Counted from the stretch's first letter, positions 25,883-34,980 are shown. The stretch is DNA of 64,000 nt from Streptomyces sp. YS415 (GCF_023544665.1 NZ_JAMJFL010000008.1:1-64000); one strand, 5' to 3'. Made by a program: numbers and translations. Notes: a model not told the origin generated them from the sequence alone.

Positions 25883-27346
25883 ATGAGCACGCCCATGAGC
25901 ACGCCCAGGACAGCCCAGCGGGAGACGCCGCGCCGAGTGAGGCGGGCGATCCCCGGCACACCGCACCGGACCGGCGGCTGCCATCTGCCGTCGATCCCGT
26001 TCATGGCCACGGACATGATCGCGGCCCTCGCGGCCTCCGTCACGGTCCTGCTCCTCTTCGACCGGTGGTTCGTCCTCGCCGTGCTGCCGGCCGCCTGGAT
26101 CCTGTGCCTGGCAAGGCGCGGGGCCTATGAACAGCACTGCTTGCGTGAAGGGACACAGGAGTCCCGCCGGGTGCTGCGCGCCGCGGGACTGATCACCGTG
26201 GGAGCGAGCGTGGCCTGGTGGTTCGCGCCCGAGGCCGGCCCGCTGCACGACACACTCTTCGCGCTGCCCGTCACCGTGGCAGCGACGCTCCTGCTGCGCC
26301 GGGCCCGGCGATCGCGCCTGCGCTCGGCCTGGCACCACGGACGGAATCTCGAGCGAGCGGTGGTGGTCGGACCCGCCTCCTCGGCCGCCGACCTGATCTC
26401 CCTGCTGCGCCGGAACAGCGACTGCGGCCTCGTGGTGGTCGGCGTCTGCCTGACGGATCCCGCCCAGGCCGACCCCGTCGTGCCCGACGGGGTGCCCTCG
26501 TACGTCGGCGTGGACGCCACGGCTGAAGCGGTACGGCACGGCGGCTGCGACGCGGTGATCGCCCTGCCGAGCCCCGGGCTGGAGGCCCGTGAACTGCGCA
26601 GGCTCTCCTGGCAGCTCCAGGAAGCGCGAGTGGAACTCCTCCTCGCGCCGGTACTGGCCGATGTGGCTGCCCCCCGGCTGACCGTGACGCCGGTCGCGGG
26701 GCTCCCCCTGATGGAGCTCCACGCGCCGGCCCTCTCCCGGCTCCCGCGCATCCCCAAGGAACTGACGGACCGGTTGTTCGCCGCGGCCGGCCTTCTCCTC
26801 CTCGCCCCGCTGATGCTGATCCTTGCCGCCCTGATCCGGCTCGACAGCCCCGGCCCCGCCCTGTTCAAGCACTGCCGGATCGGGTTGCGCGGCGAGGAGT
26901 TCACCCTGCTGAAATTCCGGACGATGCACCAGGACGCGGAGCAGCGCAAGGGAGAACTCTCCGCACTCAACCAGTACGGCAACGGTGCACTGTTCAAGAT
27001 CGTCGACGATCCGCGGGTCACCCGCGTGGGAGCGTTTCTGCGTCGCTGGTCGCTGGACGAACTCCCCCAACTGCTCAACGTGGTGGCGGGCCGGATGTCG
27101 CTCGTCGGCCCGCGGCCGCTGCCACCGGACGAGACCATTGCCCTGCCCGAGGACATCAGACGGCTCCGCCTGTTGGTGAAGCCCGGTCTGAGTGGGCTGT
27201 GGCAGGTGAGCGGACGCTCCGCGCTTCCGCTGGAGGAGCGGATGCACCTCGACCTGAGCTATGTCGAGAACTGGTCGACGGCCCTGGACCTGCGCATCCT
27301 GGCCCGCACCCCGGGCGCGGTCATCCGTGGGACCGGGGCGTACTGA
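25883..27346 (+). CDS. Polyprenyl glycosylphosphotransferase (priming sugar transferase)
   Basis: 487-residue membrane enzyme that starts repeat-unit assembly by moving a sugar-1-phosphate to undecaprenyl phosphate. N-terminal transmembrane helices are followed by a CoA-binding-like domain (AVVVGPASSAADLISLL). The C-terminal catalytic domain begins after RLPRIPKELTDRLFAAAGLL and has FKHCRIGLRGEEFTLLKFRT, RRWSLDELPQLLNVVAGRMS and SLVGPRPLPPDE, all hallmarks of the bacterial sugar transferase family. It is divergent from the GT4 gene. An alternative ATG lies four codons downstream (residue M5). Confidence 0.94.
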   Translation: MSTPMSTPRTAQRETPRRVRRAIPGTPHRTGGCHLPSIPFMATDMIAALAASVTVLLLFDRWFVLAVLPAAWILCLARRGAYEQHCLREGTQESRRVLRAAGLITVGASVAWWFAPEAGPLHDTLFALPVTVAATLLLRRARRSRLRSAWHHGRNLERAVVVGPASSAADLISLLRRNSDCGLVVVGVCLTDPAQADPVVPDGVPSYVGVDATAEAVRHGGCDAVIALPSPGLEARELRRLSWQLQEARVELLLAPVLADVAAPRLTVTPVAGLPLMELHAPALSRLPRIPKELTDRLFAAAGLLLLAPLMLILAALIRLDSPGPALFKHCRIGLRGEEFTLLKFRTMHQDAEQRKGELSALNQYGNGALFKIVDDPRVTRVGAFLRRWSLDELPQLLNVVAGRMSLVGPRPLPPDETIALPEDIRRLRLLVKPGLSGLWQVSGRSALPLEERMHLDLSYVENWSTALDLRILARTPGAVIRGTGAY

Positions 27347-27365
27347 CGAAGGACCGAGGCCCGCC

Positions 27366-28574
27366 ATGAACCACGATGTGCCCGCCCTGCTGGTGAAAGT
27401 GGGCCCCTCCCCGCAGAATCACGGCTGCCTGGGCGCCCTGCGCAGCCTGGGCAGGGCGGGGGTGCCCGTGTACGCCATGGTCGAGGACCGGTTCACCCCT
27501 TGCGCCGTGTCCCGTCACCTCGCAGGCCGGTTCGTCGTGCCGACGACGGGCCTCGAGGAGCCCCGGGCCCTCGTCTCCGCGCTCCTGCGCCTCGGCCGCG
27601 CGATCGGCCGCAGGGCTGTCGCGGTGCCGACCGACGACGAGTCCGCCGTGCTGCTGGCGGAGAACGCGGAACGCCTCGCGGAGTGGTTCACGCTGCCGCC
27701 CGTACCCGCCGCCCTGCCCCGGGCACTGGCGAGCAAGGAGGGATTGCGCCGTATCTGCATCGAGCACGGCGTCCCCACGCCACGGGCCCACGCGCCCGCC
27801 GACCGCACAGAACTCCTGGCATGTGCCCAGGACTTGGGTTATCCGTTGGTGCTCAAGAACCTGGAGGCGTACACCCGGGTGCGCTCACCCGTCGTGACTC
27901 ACACGACCGTCGTGCGGGACGAGGATGAACTGCTGGCCCTCGTCGGGCCCCATGAAGCGCCCTCGGTGTTGATGCAGGAGTACATTCCGCCGACCGACGC
28001 CGAGGACTGGAGCACCCACCTCTACTGCGGAGCGCGGGGCACGCCCCGGGCCGTCTTCACGGGGTACAAGATCCGCTCCTGGCCCGCGCGCAGCGGAGCG
28101 ACCACCAGGGCGTGCGCGCGGCCCAACCCGGGGCTCGGCCGACTGGCCGCACAACTGTGCCGACGCATCGGGTACAGCGGCGTGGCCGATCTCGACTGGC
28201 GGTGGGACCGGCGGGACGGCCTGTACAAGCTGGTCGACTTCAACCCCCGTGTCGGGGCCCAGTTCCGGCTCTTCGAGTCCGGCCAGGGCATCGATGTGGT
28301 CCGGGCCCTGTACCTCGATCTGACGGGCCAGCGCATTCCCCGCGCGGAGCAGAGCTACGGCCGTATGTACGTGGTGGGTCAACTGGACCTGCTGTCGGCC
28401 ACCGTCGACGCCTGGCGGGAACATCGCGTCCCGCCCGCGATCCTGCCCCGTCGCGGCACCGAACGTGCCTGGCTGAGCTGGGACGACCCCTGGCCGGCGG
28501 TTGCCGAATCGGTCCGCTTCGGTGGCATGGTCGGTCGACGTCTCACCCGGCCACTGCGTGCAGCTCACGACTGA
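27366..28574 (+). CDS. ATP-grasp domain carboxylate ligase
   Basis: 402-residue protein with an N-terminal preATP-grasp region (LLVKVGPSPQNHGCLGALRS) and an ATP-grasp fold: YPLVLKNLE for the ATP-binding lysine, VLMQEYIPP, and the metal-binding DFNPRVGAQFRLFESG. It resembles the D-aspartate ligase/carboxylate-amine ligase class. GGACCGAGG precedes the ATG at 27366, 19 bp after the priming transferase, so it is in the exopolysaccharide operon. It might attach an amino acid or acyl group to the glycan; that role is inference. Its end overlaps the convergent FAD enzyme by 32 bp. Confidence 0.85.
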   Translation: MNHDVPALLVKVGPSPQNHGCLGALRSLGRAGVPVYAMVEDRFTPCAVSRHLAGRFVVPTTGLEEPRALVSALLRLGRAIGRRAVAVPTDDESAVLLAENAERLAEWFTLPPVPAALPRALASKEGLRRICIEHGVPTPRAHAPADRTELLACAQDLGYPLVLKNLEAYTRVRSPVVTHTTVVRDEDELLALVGPHEAPSVLMQEYIPPTDAEDWSTHLYCGARGTPRAVFTGYKIRSWPARSGATTRACARPNPGLGRLAAQLCRRIGYSGVADLDWRWDRRDGLYKLVDFNPRVGAQFRLFESGQGIDVVRALYLDLTGQRIPRAEQSYGRMYVVGQLDLLSATVDAWREHRVPPAILPRRGTERAWLSWDDPWPAVAESVRFGGMVGRRLTRPLRAAHD

Positions 28575-29772
28575 TGCGCCGCGCGGCGACTCCCGATCCG
28601 GAGACGAACCGCAGAAGCGGTCCGAACGTGGGAGCCGCGGTCAGCCCGGTGAAGAAGAGACCCGGGACCGAGGATTCGAAATCGGCCGAGAGCCGAGGGG
28701 AACCGCCGTTCTTGACGACCTCGCGACGCAGTTCGGCGCCCAGCATCTCCAGACGGTCGAGGTCCACGCGGTAGCCGGTGCCGGCAATGACATGGTCGGC
28801 CTCCAGTGTCCGCCGGTCTCCGTCCGGTCCTTCCAGCTCGAGCAGTACGCCCCCGCCGCTGCCGGGTTTCGCCGAGCCGATGCGGACGCCGCACCGCACC
28901 GGCAGGCGCCCGTCGACCCGCTCCCGGAGCCACCACGCACCATAGGGGCCGAGAATGGTGCGCAGCAGATGCGCGCGCGCACGGGCGGGCAGATGCCGGT
29001 AGAGGACGGGCCCTCTGCTGCACGCCAGGAGCGGCCATCCGTCTCCCAGCAGAGAATTGGGATACATCATCCGCGCCCGCACCGAACGTTCCCCGGGGCG
29101 CTCGGTTTTCGGTGGCGGGCCGAAGGCCAGCGAGGGGGTACGGGCGAGGACCGTGGGCCGGGCGCCCGCCTCGTGCAGCAGGGCAGCGCTCTCCAGCGCC
29201 GACTGTCCCGCTCCCACCACGGCCACCCGCTGCCCGGCGAACCGCGCCAGGTCCACGTGGTCCGCGGTATGGGAGACAAGCCCGTCGCCCACCAGCGGGG
29301 CCAGCACGGACGACACATGGGCGAATCGCGCGATTCCCACGGCTACGACCACGGCTCGGCTGTCGAACTCCTCACCGGAATCCAGGCTGATCCTGAATCC
29401 CCCGCCGGGCCCTGTTTCCACTCGGCGGACCGTCACCTCTTCGAGTTGGGGTGCCCAGTGCTGCTGGAACCAGAGTCCGTACCGGATGAATTCGGAAATG
29501 GGGACCGGGTCCCGCTCGCCACCGGTGGCTCTTCCCTCCGAGGCCTGAAAATCCGAAAGTTTCCAGCCCGGAGCCGGGGCGGAAATGAAGGAGGAGAAGG
29601 GAGAGGACTTCAGATACATGCCTTTCGGCATATGGGAGCGCCAGCCACCCATCAGCTCACCAAAAATTCTGAACGGAATTCCTTGACGCTTCAAATGGGC
29701 GGCCGTAGCCAGGCCGTACGGTCCTGAACCGATGACCGTGACCGGCTCTCCCTTTGCTGAGTTCACGATCAA
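28543..29772 (-). CDS. FAD-dependent NAD(P)-binding oxidoreductase
   Basis: 409-residue flavoprotein of the flavin monooxygenase/pyridine nucleotide-disulfide oxidoreductase type. The FAD motif is TVIGSGPYGLATAAHL (residues 12-27), and the NADPH motif is VAVVGAGQSALESAALLHEA in mid-sequence. HVIAGTGYRVDLDRL matches the ATG-like motif near the second half. It is convergent with the ATP-grasp gene and overlaps it by 32 bp. Its upstream region is AT-rich and lacks the cluster palindrome. It could oxidise an amine or hydroxyl on the polymer precursor, or be unrelated to the cluster. Confidence 0.85.
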   Translation of the reverse strand: MIVNSAKGEPVTVIGSGPYGLATAAHLKRQGIPFRIFGELMGGWRSHMPKGMYLKSSPFSSFISAPAPGWKLSDFQASEGRATGGERDPVPISEFIRYGLWFQQHWAPQLEEVTVRRVETGPGGGFRISLDSGEEFDSRAVVVAVGIARFAHVSSVLAPLVGDGLVSHTADHVDLARFAGQRVAVVGAGQSALESAALLHEAGARPTVLARTPSLAFGPPPKTERPGERSVRARMMYPNSLLGDGWPLLACSRGPVLYRHLPARARAHLLRTILGPYGAWWLRERVDGRLPVRCGVRIGSAKPGSGGGVLLELEGPDGDRRTLEADHVIAGTGYRVDLDRLEMLGAELRREVVKNGGSPRLSADFESSVPGLFFTGLTAAPTFGPLLRFVSGSGVAARRISRELHAVAG

Positions 29773-29906
29773 CTCCCCAGCAGTACATGTAACTCAAATT
29801 TATAACTCTGAATGGAGCACTGCAACAGCTGACGACAGCCGGAATACTCTGTAACCTTCCACCGTATGTCGACACCGTCGGCACTGACAGGAGCCCGAGG
29901 TCGAAC

Positions 29907-30608
29907 ATGGCGACGGACAAGAAGCCCGAGACCGGCCGACGCGCCGGGGACCGGGGCCGCTACGGCCGCCTGAGCCGCGAGCGCGTCCTCGCCAGCGCCC
30001 TGGAACTGGTCGACCGGGAGGGCCTCTCGGCGCTGAGCATGCGCCGCCTCGGCGGCGAACTCGGCGTGGAGGCGATGGCGCTGTACCGGTATGCCTCCAG
30101 CAAGGACGCCCTCCTGGACGGCCTGGTCGAGGCGCTCTACGTGGAACTGGAACAACGCCTGGCCGCCGAGGCCGGAACGACCGAGTGGCGGGCGGAGCTC
30201 CACCGGATCGCCCGGGCCACGTACGACGTCTGCCTGATGCACCCGCAGGTCGTGCCGTTGCTGGCCACCCGCATGCTGGCCGTTCCACTGGCCCGCCGCC
30301 CCCTGGCGGTGCTGAGGGACCACGAGCGGGTGCTGGCCCTGCTGCGCGAAGGAGGTCTGGACGAGGCACGGTCCATGGCCGGCTTCCGCGCCTTCACCGC
30401 CTGGCTGCTCGGTTATGTGTCGGTGGAGCTGGGGGAGATGGTGGACAACCCCAAGGAGCCGGAGCCCGCGTTCCGGCTGGGTCTGCACCGGATGCCGCCC
30501 CAGGAGCTGCCCCGGCTGCGCGAGGCCGCCCCGGCTCTGGCCGAGGGGGGTGGCCCCGAGGGCCTTGCGGCCGGACTGGACGCCCTGCTCGACCGGTTCA
30601 CTTCCTGA
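29907..30608 (+). CDS. TetR-family transcriptional regulator
   Basis: 233-residue regulator. The helix-turn-helix lies in RVLASALELVDREGLSALSM and RRLGGELGVEAMALYRYASS (residues 30-70). The C-terminal region is of the TetR_C type (DVCLMHPQVVPLLATRML). GAGCCCGAGG precedes the ATG. It is divergent from the FAD enzyme, 134 bp away, so that gene is its likely target. It overlaps the convergent DUF427 gene by 11 bp. The ligand is unknown. Confidence 0.92.
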   Translation: MATDKKPETGRRAGDRGRYGRLSRERVLASALELVDREGLSALSMRRLGGELGVEAMALYRYASSKDALLDGLVEALYVELEQRLAAEAGTTEWRAELHRIARATYDVCLMHPQVVPLLATRMLAVPLARRPLAVLRDHERVLALLREGGLDEARSMAGFRAFTAWLLGYVSVELGEMVDNPKEPEPAFRLGLHRMPPQELPRLREAAPALAEGGGPEGLAAGLDALLDRFTS

Positions 30609-31401
30609 GCGACTCGCTGAACGGAGTGACCGGACGTTCCAGGCGTTCGCCGTCCACGACCAGGTCGGCGGCCTCGTTGTAGAAGGCCAGATGCCCCTCG
30701 ATGGCGCCGACCGCGGGCAGCGGTTGCGGATAGCTCCAGACGATGTTCCGTGGGACGTCGGCCTCGCGGCTCAGGCTCCAGTACCGGGCGTTTCCCTTGT
30801 AGGGGCACAGGGAGGTGTGCTCGGTGGCCTCGAAGAGGTCGAGGCGGACGTCCTCCGCGGGGATGTAGTACCGCGTCGGCAGACCCGTCTCGAAGAGCAG
30901 CACCGGGCGGCGGGTGTCGGCCACGACCGTGCCGTCGATCTCGACCTGCACATGGCGGCTACTGCGCAGAGCGTCCACCCGGTGATGCGGGTCGCGCGGG
31001 TGGCCGAAGATCTCCTCTTCCTCCTCGTACCAGTGGTCGAGGCCGTTGCTGCGGCGCAGAAACCACTCGAAGGCGATGTGTCCGGCCAGATCCGCGGCGG
31101 GAAACGTCCAGGCGGCGTTTTCCGCCCGCTCGCCGTCGACTTCGAGATCGTAGAAGATCCGTGAGCCGGTATGGGTGCCGGTCGGGGGGTTCCCCGCCGG
31201 GCGCAGGAGGTCGGTGCGGACCTCCTCGCGCGGGAAGGCGTAGCCCGGAACTGGGACGCCCTCGGGCTCCCAGACGAGGACGGGGTGGCGGCTGTCGACG
31301 ACGGTGACGTCGCCCTTCACACCGCGCACCCAGCGCTCGCACGGCTCCCACAGCAGGCCTTCGGGGGTGGTACGGACGGACCGCTCTCCAGGTGTGGGCA
31401 T
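30598..31401 (-). CDS. DUF427 domain-containing protein (two domains)
   Basis: 267-residue protein made of two DUF427 repeats. The second has the family hallmark TEHTSLCPYKGNARYWSL and NIVWSYPQPLPAVGAIEGHLAFYNEAADLVVDGERL near the C-terminus; the first has a matching AENAAWTFPAADLAGHIAFEWF. The ATG at 31401 is preceded by GGAGCG. It is a soluble protein with no signal peptide. The function of the family is not established. It lies downstream of the aldo/keto reductase on the same strand. Confidence 0.88.
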   Translation of the reverse strand: MPTPGERSVRTTPEGLLWEPCERWVRGVKGDVTVVDSRHPVLVWEPEGVPVPGYAFPREEVRTDLLRPAGNPPTGTHTGSRIFYDLEVDGERAENAAWTFPAADLAGHIAFEWFLRRSNGLDHWYEEEEEIFGHPRDPHHRVDALRSSRHVQVEIDGTVVADTRRPVLLFETGLPTRYYIPAEDVRLDLFEATEHTSLCPYKGNARYWSLSREADVPRNIVWSYPQPLPAVGAIEGHLAFYNEAADLVVDGERLERPVTPFSESLRK

Positions 31402-31448
31402 GATCCACGCTCCTTCGGCTCCCTCTTCGGAGCGTAATCCACCCGGGC

Positions 31449-32435
31449 TCAGTGAGCGGCGTCCAGCCGAGCCCGCTGCTCCCCCGTCAGCTCCAGGTCC
31501 ACCGCCGCCAGGTTCTCCTCCAGCTGGGCCACCGAGGATGCCCCGGCCAGCGGGATCACCGGCAGGTCGGCGCCGATCTGCCAGGCCAGGACGACCTGGT
31601 TGACGGTCGCGTCGGCCTCCCGGGCGACCTCCCGCAGCACCTTGAGGCGGGCCGGGGTGCCGGGGTGGTCGTAGTCCGCGGGCAGCGGCTTGTCCTCGCG
31701 CGTGTAGGCACCGGCGAGCAGCGGTGAGTAGGCGACCAGGGTGAGGTCGGACTCGGCGCGCAGGTAGCTCAGGAGTTCGGGACCGGCGTGGCCGAGGCCC
31801 CCGTCGGGGAAGAGGTCGCTCGGGACGTCGGAGCGCGGGCGCAGCAGGCTGTGCTGGTACTGCAGCACCTGGTAGCCGGGCAGTCCGGCCGCGGCGGCCA
31901 GCGCGCGGGCCCGTTCCACCCGCCACACCGCGTGGTTGCTGGCGCCCAGCAGCCCGACGGTGCCCTCGGCGACCAGCACGGCGAACCCTTCCACGGTCTC
32001 GGCGAGCGGCACCCGCCGGTCCTCGATGTGGGCGTAGAGCAGGTCGATCTTCTCCACGCCGAGCCGCTCCCGGCTGCGCTCGGCGGCTTCCCTGATGACC
32101 TTCGCGGACAGGCCCTCCGGGTTGTCCACGTAGCCGGTGCCGGGGGCCAGGGGGCGGGCACCGAGCTTGGTGGCGATGACGATCTCGCCGCCGATTCCCC
32201 GGCTGCGCCGCCACCGGCCGAGCAGTTCCTCGCTCTGGCCGCCCTGGCCGCCGTCCGCCCAGAAGGCGTAGTTGTCGGACGTGTCGATGAAGTTCCCGCC
32301 GGCCTCGACATAGCGGTCGAGTACGGCGAAGGACGTCTCCTCGTCGGTGTACGAGCCGAACAGCATCGCGCCGAGCGCGAGGACGCTGACCTCGCGGCGG
32401 TGCAGCGGGTCGGTGCCGATGGTGCGGTACTTCAT
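31449..32435 (-). CDS. Aldo/keto reductase
   Basis: 328-residue NADPH-dependent TIM-barrel oxidoreductase. The catalytic tetrad is visible: Asp and Tyr in DTSDNYAFW (around residues 51-57), Lys in IATKLGA and His in LLYAHIED. The C-terminal cofactor region is VIPLAGASSVAQLEENL. It carries a MerR-type promoter with a 19-bp spacer (32471-32501), so expression is probably induced by a MerR-family activator encoded elsewhere. Detoxification of reactive aldehydes or ketones is a reasonable guess. Confidence 0.93.
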   Translation of the reverse strand: MKYRTIGTDPLHRREVSVLALGAMLFGSYTDEETSFAVLDRYVEAGGNFIDTSDNYAFWADGGQGGQSEELLGRWRRSRGIGGEIVIATKLGARPLAPGTGYVDNPEGLSAKVIREAAERSRERLGVEKIDLLYAHIEDRRVPLAETVEGFAVLVAEGTVGLLGASNHAVWRVERARALAAAAGLPGYQVLQYQHSLLRPRSDVPSDLFPDGGLGHAGPELLSYLRAESDLTLVAYSPLLAGAYTREDKPLPADYDHPGTPARLKVLREVAREADATVNQVVLAWQIGADLPVIPLAGASSVAQLEENLAAVDLELTGEQRARLDAAH

Positions 32436-32470
32436 GCCGGATCTCCTCGCGTGGGTGGTGTACGAGGGGG

Positions 32471-32501
32471 AGTCTTCAGCTTGAAGCGCACTTCAAGTCA
32501 A
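32471..32501 (-). promoter_or_regulatory. MerR-type promoter of the aldo/keto reductase gene
   Basis: On the minus strand, -35 TTGACT (32501-32496) and -10 AAGACT (32476-32471) are separated by 19 bases, the overlong spacer used by MerR-family activators. The spacer region contains the inverted repeat CTTGAAGTGCGCTTCAAG (32497-32480), with 8-bp arms CTTGAAGT and GCTTCAAG that differ only at their inner base. No MerR-family gene lies in the window. Confidence 0.75.
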
Positions 32502-32513
32502 GCGCCGGGACGC

Positions 32514-33188
32514 CTACTTGGCGAACGGACCCTCCAGGGCCGCCCATTGCAGCAGCATGATCGTCTTGGCGTCGGCGATCTCCCCGGTGCGGATCATCTC
32601 CAGGGCCTGCCGGAAGGGCAGTTCGAGGATCTCGATGTCCTCGCCCTCCTCGCCCAGGCCACCGCCCTCGTGGGTGCGGGTGGACGGCCCGTACTCGGCC
32701 GCGTAGAAGCTCACCCGCTCGGTGACCGAGCCGGGGCTCATATAGACGTCGAACACATGCTGCACCGCCCCGATGGTGTGGCCGGTCTCCTCCACCACCT
32801 CGCGCCGCACGGCGATCTCGGGGTGCTCGTCGTCCTCGTCGAGGAGTCCGCCCGGGGTCTCCACCAGCATCCCGTCGGGGTGGCCGTTGACGTACACGGG
32901 GAAGCGGAACTGCCGGGTGAGCAGCACCGTTTCGCGCGCGGCGTCGTACAGGAGCATCGTGGCGCCGTTGCCGCGGTCGTGGGTCTCGCGCTCCTGGAGG
33001 CTCCAGGTGCCGTCGGCGTGCCGGAAGTCGAAGGTCGTGGACCGCTCGACGTACCAGTGACTGGACAGCAGCTTCACGTCCCGCACCTTCACGCGCGGGT
33101 TGCCGGTCAGGTCCAGGCCGGTCCGGTCGAGTCCGGTGCGGCCGCGGCGGTCGGGGGTGTCGATTCCTGGCACGGAGGAAGAGGTCAT
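32514..33188 (-). CDS. NUDIX hydrolase (NudK/GDP-mannose pyrophosphatase-like)
   Basis: 224-residue NUDIX protein. The Nudix helix is EIAVRREVVEETGHTIG, preceded by ETPGGLLDEDDEHP. The N-terminal ERETHDRGNGATMLLYD and the following VLLTRQFRFPVYVNG match NudK-type pyrophosphatases that split nucleotide sugars. The C-terminal AKTIMLLQWA is also typical. The gene lies upstream of the aldo/keto reductase and ends only 12 bases before that gene's -35 box. The substrate is not certain. Confidence 0.9.
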   Translation of the reverse strand: MTSSSVPGIDTPDRRGRTGLDRTGLDLTGNPRVKVRDVKLLSSHWYVERSTTFDFRHADGTWSLQERETHDRGNGATMLLYDAARETVLLTRQFRFPVYVNGHPDGMLVETPGGLLDEDDEHPEIAVRREVVEETGHTIGAVQHVFDVYMSPGSVTERVSFYAAEYGPSTRTHEGGGLGEEGEDIEILELPFRQALEMIRTGEIADAKTIMLLQWAALEGPFAK

Positions 33189-33216
33189 GGTCCGCTTCTA
33201 TCATCACGCGGCGGTC

Positions 33217-33867
33217 TCAGCCCTCGGCGCCCGTGCGCAGCGCGGCCAGCACATCGGCGTCGGTGAGCTGCTGGAAGTCGTCGTACCAGAGCCCGACGGC
33301 CATGAAGTCGCGCGGCCGGTGCGGGCAGATCACCTCGTCGGCCTCCCGGCTCATCAGCTCCACGCCCTCGGGCGAGCCGACCGGCACCGCCAGCAGCACG
33401 CGCGCGGGCGACCTGCCCCGGGTCCAGCGCAGCGCGGCCCGGGCGGTGGCTCCGGTGGCCAGTCCGTCGTCGACCACGATCACGGTACGTCCGCCCAGCT
33501 CGAGGGCGGGACGGCCGTGCCGGTACAGCTCCTCGCGGCGGCGCAGTTCCGCGCGCTCGCGGGCCACCACCGGTTCCAGCGCGGACCGGGTGAGGCCGAG
33601 CCGGTTCAGGGCCCAGTCGTCGAAGACCGGAGGATCGTCACCGCAGAGCGCGCCGACGCCGAGCTCCTCCTGGAAGGGTGCGCCGATCTTGCGCGCGACC
33701 AGGACGTCGAGCGGGGCGTCCAGCGCGCGGGCCACTTCCTGGGCCACGGTCACCCCGCCCCGCGGCAGCGCGAGGACCAGGGGGTCCTTCTCGTGCCGGC
33801 TCCGCAGTTCCCGGGCCAGCTCCCGTCCGGCGTGCCCACGATCACGGAACAGCGTCATGGTCGTCAC
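33217..33867 (-). CDS. Phosphoribosyltransferase-family protein
   Basis: 216-residue protein with the PRPP-binding loop VIVVDDGLATGATARAAL (around residues 128-145) and the N-terminal segment LVLALPRGGVTVAQEVARAL. This matches the family of predicted phosphoribosyltransferases common in actinomycetes, often linked to dormancy or stress genes. The start may be GTG 33867 or ATG 33858. It lies 28 bp upstream of the NUDIX gene. The base substrate is unknown. Confidence 0.9.
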   Translation of the reverse strand: MTTMTLFRDRGHAGRELARELRSRHEKDPLVLALPRGGVTVAQEVARALDAPLDVLVARKIGAPFQEELGVGALCGDDPPVFDDWALNRLGLTRSALEPVVARERAELRRREELYRHGRPALELGGRTVIVVDDGLATGATARAALRWTRGRSPARVLLAVPVGSPEGVELMSREADEVICPHRPRDFMAVGLWYDDFQQLTDADVLAALRTGAEG

Positions 33868-33960
33868 CCCATTCCCGCGCCGCGCCCTCCGCGTACCCAG
33901 GACGACGGGCGTCAGACAGGGCGGACCGAGGGCGTGAGACAGGGCGAACGAAACGGGCCC

Positions 33961-34872
33961 TCAGGAGTTCTCGCCCGAGGCGCAGGGATCGGGCCGCTTC
34001 GGTCGCCCGTCATGCGCCAGCTGGGCGTTGAACTGCGCGCCCGCCAGCAGCACGACGTGGGAGACCCACAGCCACACCAGGAACACCACTCCGCCCGCGA
34101 GGGAGCCGTAGAGACGGTTGTACGACGCGATGTGCGACGCGTAGAAGGCGAAACCCGCCGATGCCAGCAGCCAGAGCAGCACCGCCAGGGTTCCGCCGGG
34201 CAGTGTCTGCCGCAGCCCTCGGGTCTCCGGCGGCCCGGAGCGGAAGAGGAGCAGGACCATGGCGACGACCACCGTGAACAGCAACGGCCATTTCAAGCCG
34301 GCCCACACGAGGGCGGCCTGATGGTCCGTTCCCGTGCCCTCACCGATGGCCCGGGCGACCCACTCGGCGGCCGTCAGCGTCAGCACCCCGCTGAGCAGGA
34401 GTGCGAGCACGGTCAGTGCCCTGAGGAGGGTGGCCGGGAACGCCCGCCACACCGGGCGGCAGTCGGCGACGCCGTGCATCGCGTGCAGCGCCCGCCGGAA
34501 GACGGCCAGGTAACTGGAGGCGGACCACAGCGCGGCTCCGGCGGTGACCACGAGCAGCAGCCAACGGCCCGACGAGCCCCCCGGCGGGCTGCTCAGCGCC
34601 TGCTCGAGGACCGGGCGGGCCGCCTCCGGCACGAAGACGGCCAGTTGCGCGACGACGTCCTGGGGGGAGTCCGTGCCGAGCAGCGCGATGGCGAAGACCA
34701 CCACCAGCAGGGCCGGGAAGACGGCCAGCACCGCGTAGTACGTCAGCGCCGCCGCCCAGTCGGTGAGATCGTCCTCCCACACGGCGACCGGTGTACGGGC
34801 CATGGCCCTGGCGTACGCCCCGTGCTCGCGCCGACCGGGCGCCGAGCCGCTCGCCGGGACACCGATCGTCAT
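33961..34872 (-). CDS. YihY/virulence factor BrkB-family membrane protein
   Basis: 303-residue integral membrane protein with about six transmembrane helices. Family segments are DLTDWAAALTYYAVLAVFPA near residue 35, LSSPPGGSSGRWLLLVVTAG and RLYGSLAGGVVFLVWLWVSH near the C-terminus. The family was once called ribonuclease BN in error; its function is uncertain. The C-terminal tail (AHDGRPKRPDPCASGENS) is short and polar. It is not coupled to its neighbours. Confidence 0.92.
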   Translation of the reverse strand: MTIGVPASGSAPGRREHGAYARAMARTPVAVWEDDLTDWAAALTYYAVLAVFPALLVVVFAIALLGTDSPQDVVAQLAVFVPEAARPVLEQALSSPPGGSSGRWLLLVVTAGAALWSASSYLAVFRRALHAMHGVADCRPVWRAFPATLLRALTVLALLLSGVLTLTAAEWVARAIGEGTGTDHQAALVWAGLKWPLLFTVVVAMVLLLFRSGPPETRGLRQTLPGGTLAVLLWLLASAGFAFYASHIASYNRLYGSLAGGVVFLVWLWVSHVVLLAGAQFNAQLAHDGRPKRPDPCASGENS

Positions 34873-34980
34873 GCCACCACCCCTCCCCGTCCAGGGCCTG
34901 CCACCGCCCCGAGAGGGGCCGGCAAGTTGCGTGTCAGGTGCCCCGTCCGGGCGGTGTCACGCCAGGGAGTACGAGCGGTG

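Noticed and set aside
29780..29820. AT-rich element before the FAD enzyme (GTACATGTAACTC, AACTC repeated)
   Set aside because: It looks like a possible TetR operator, but symmetry is poor and it does not match the cluster palindrome. It is not strong enough to call.
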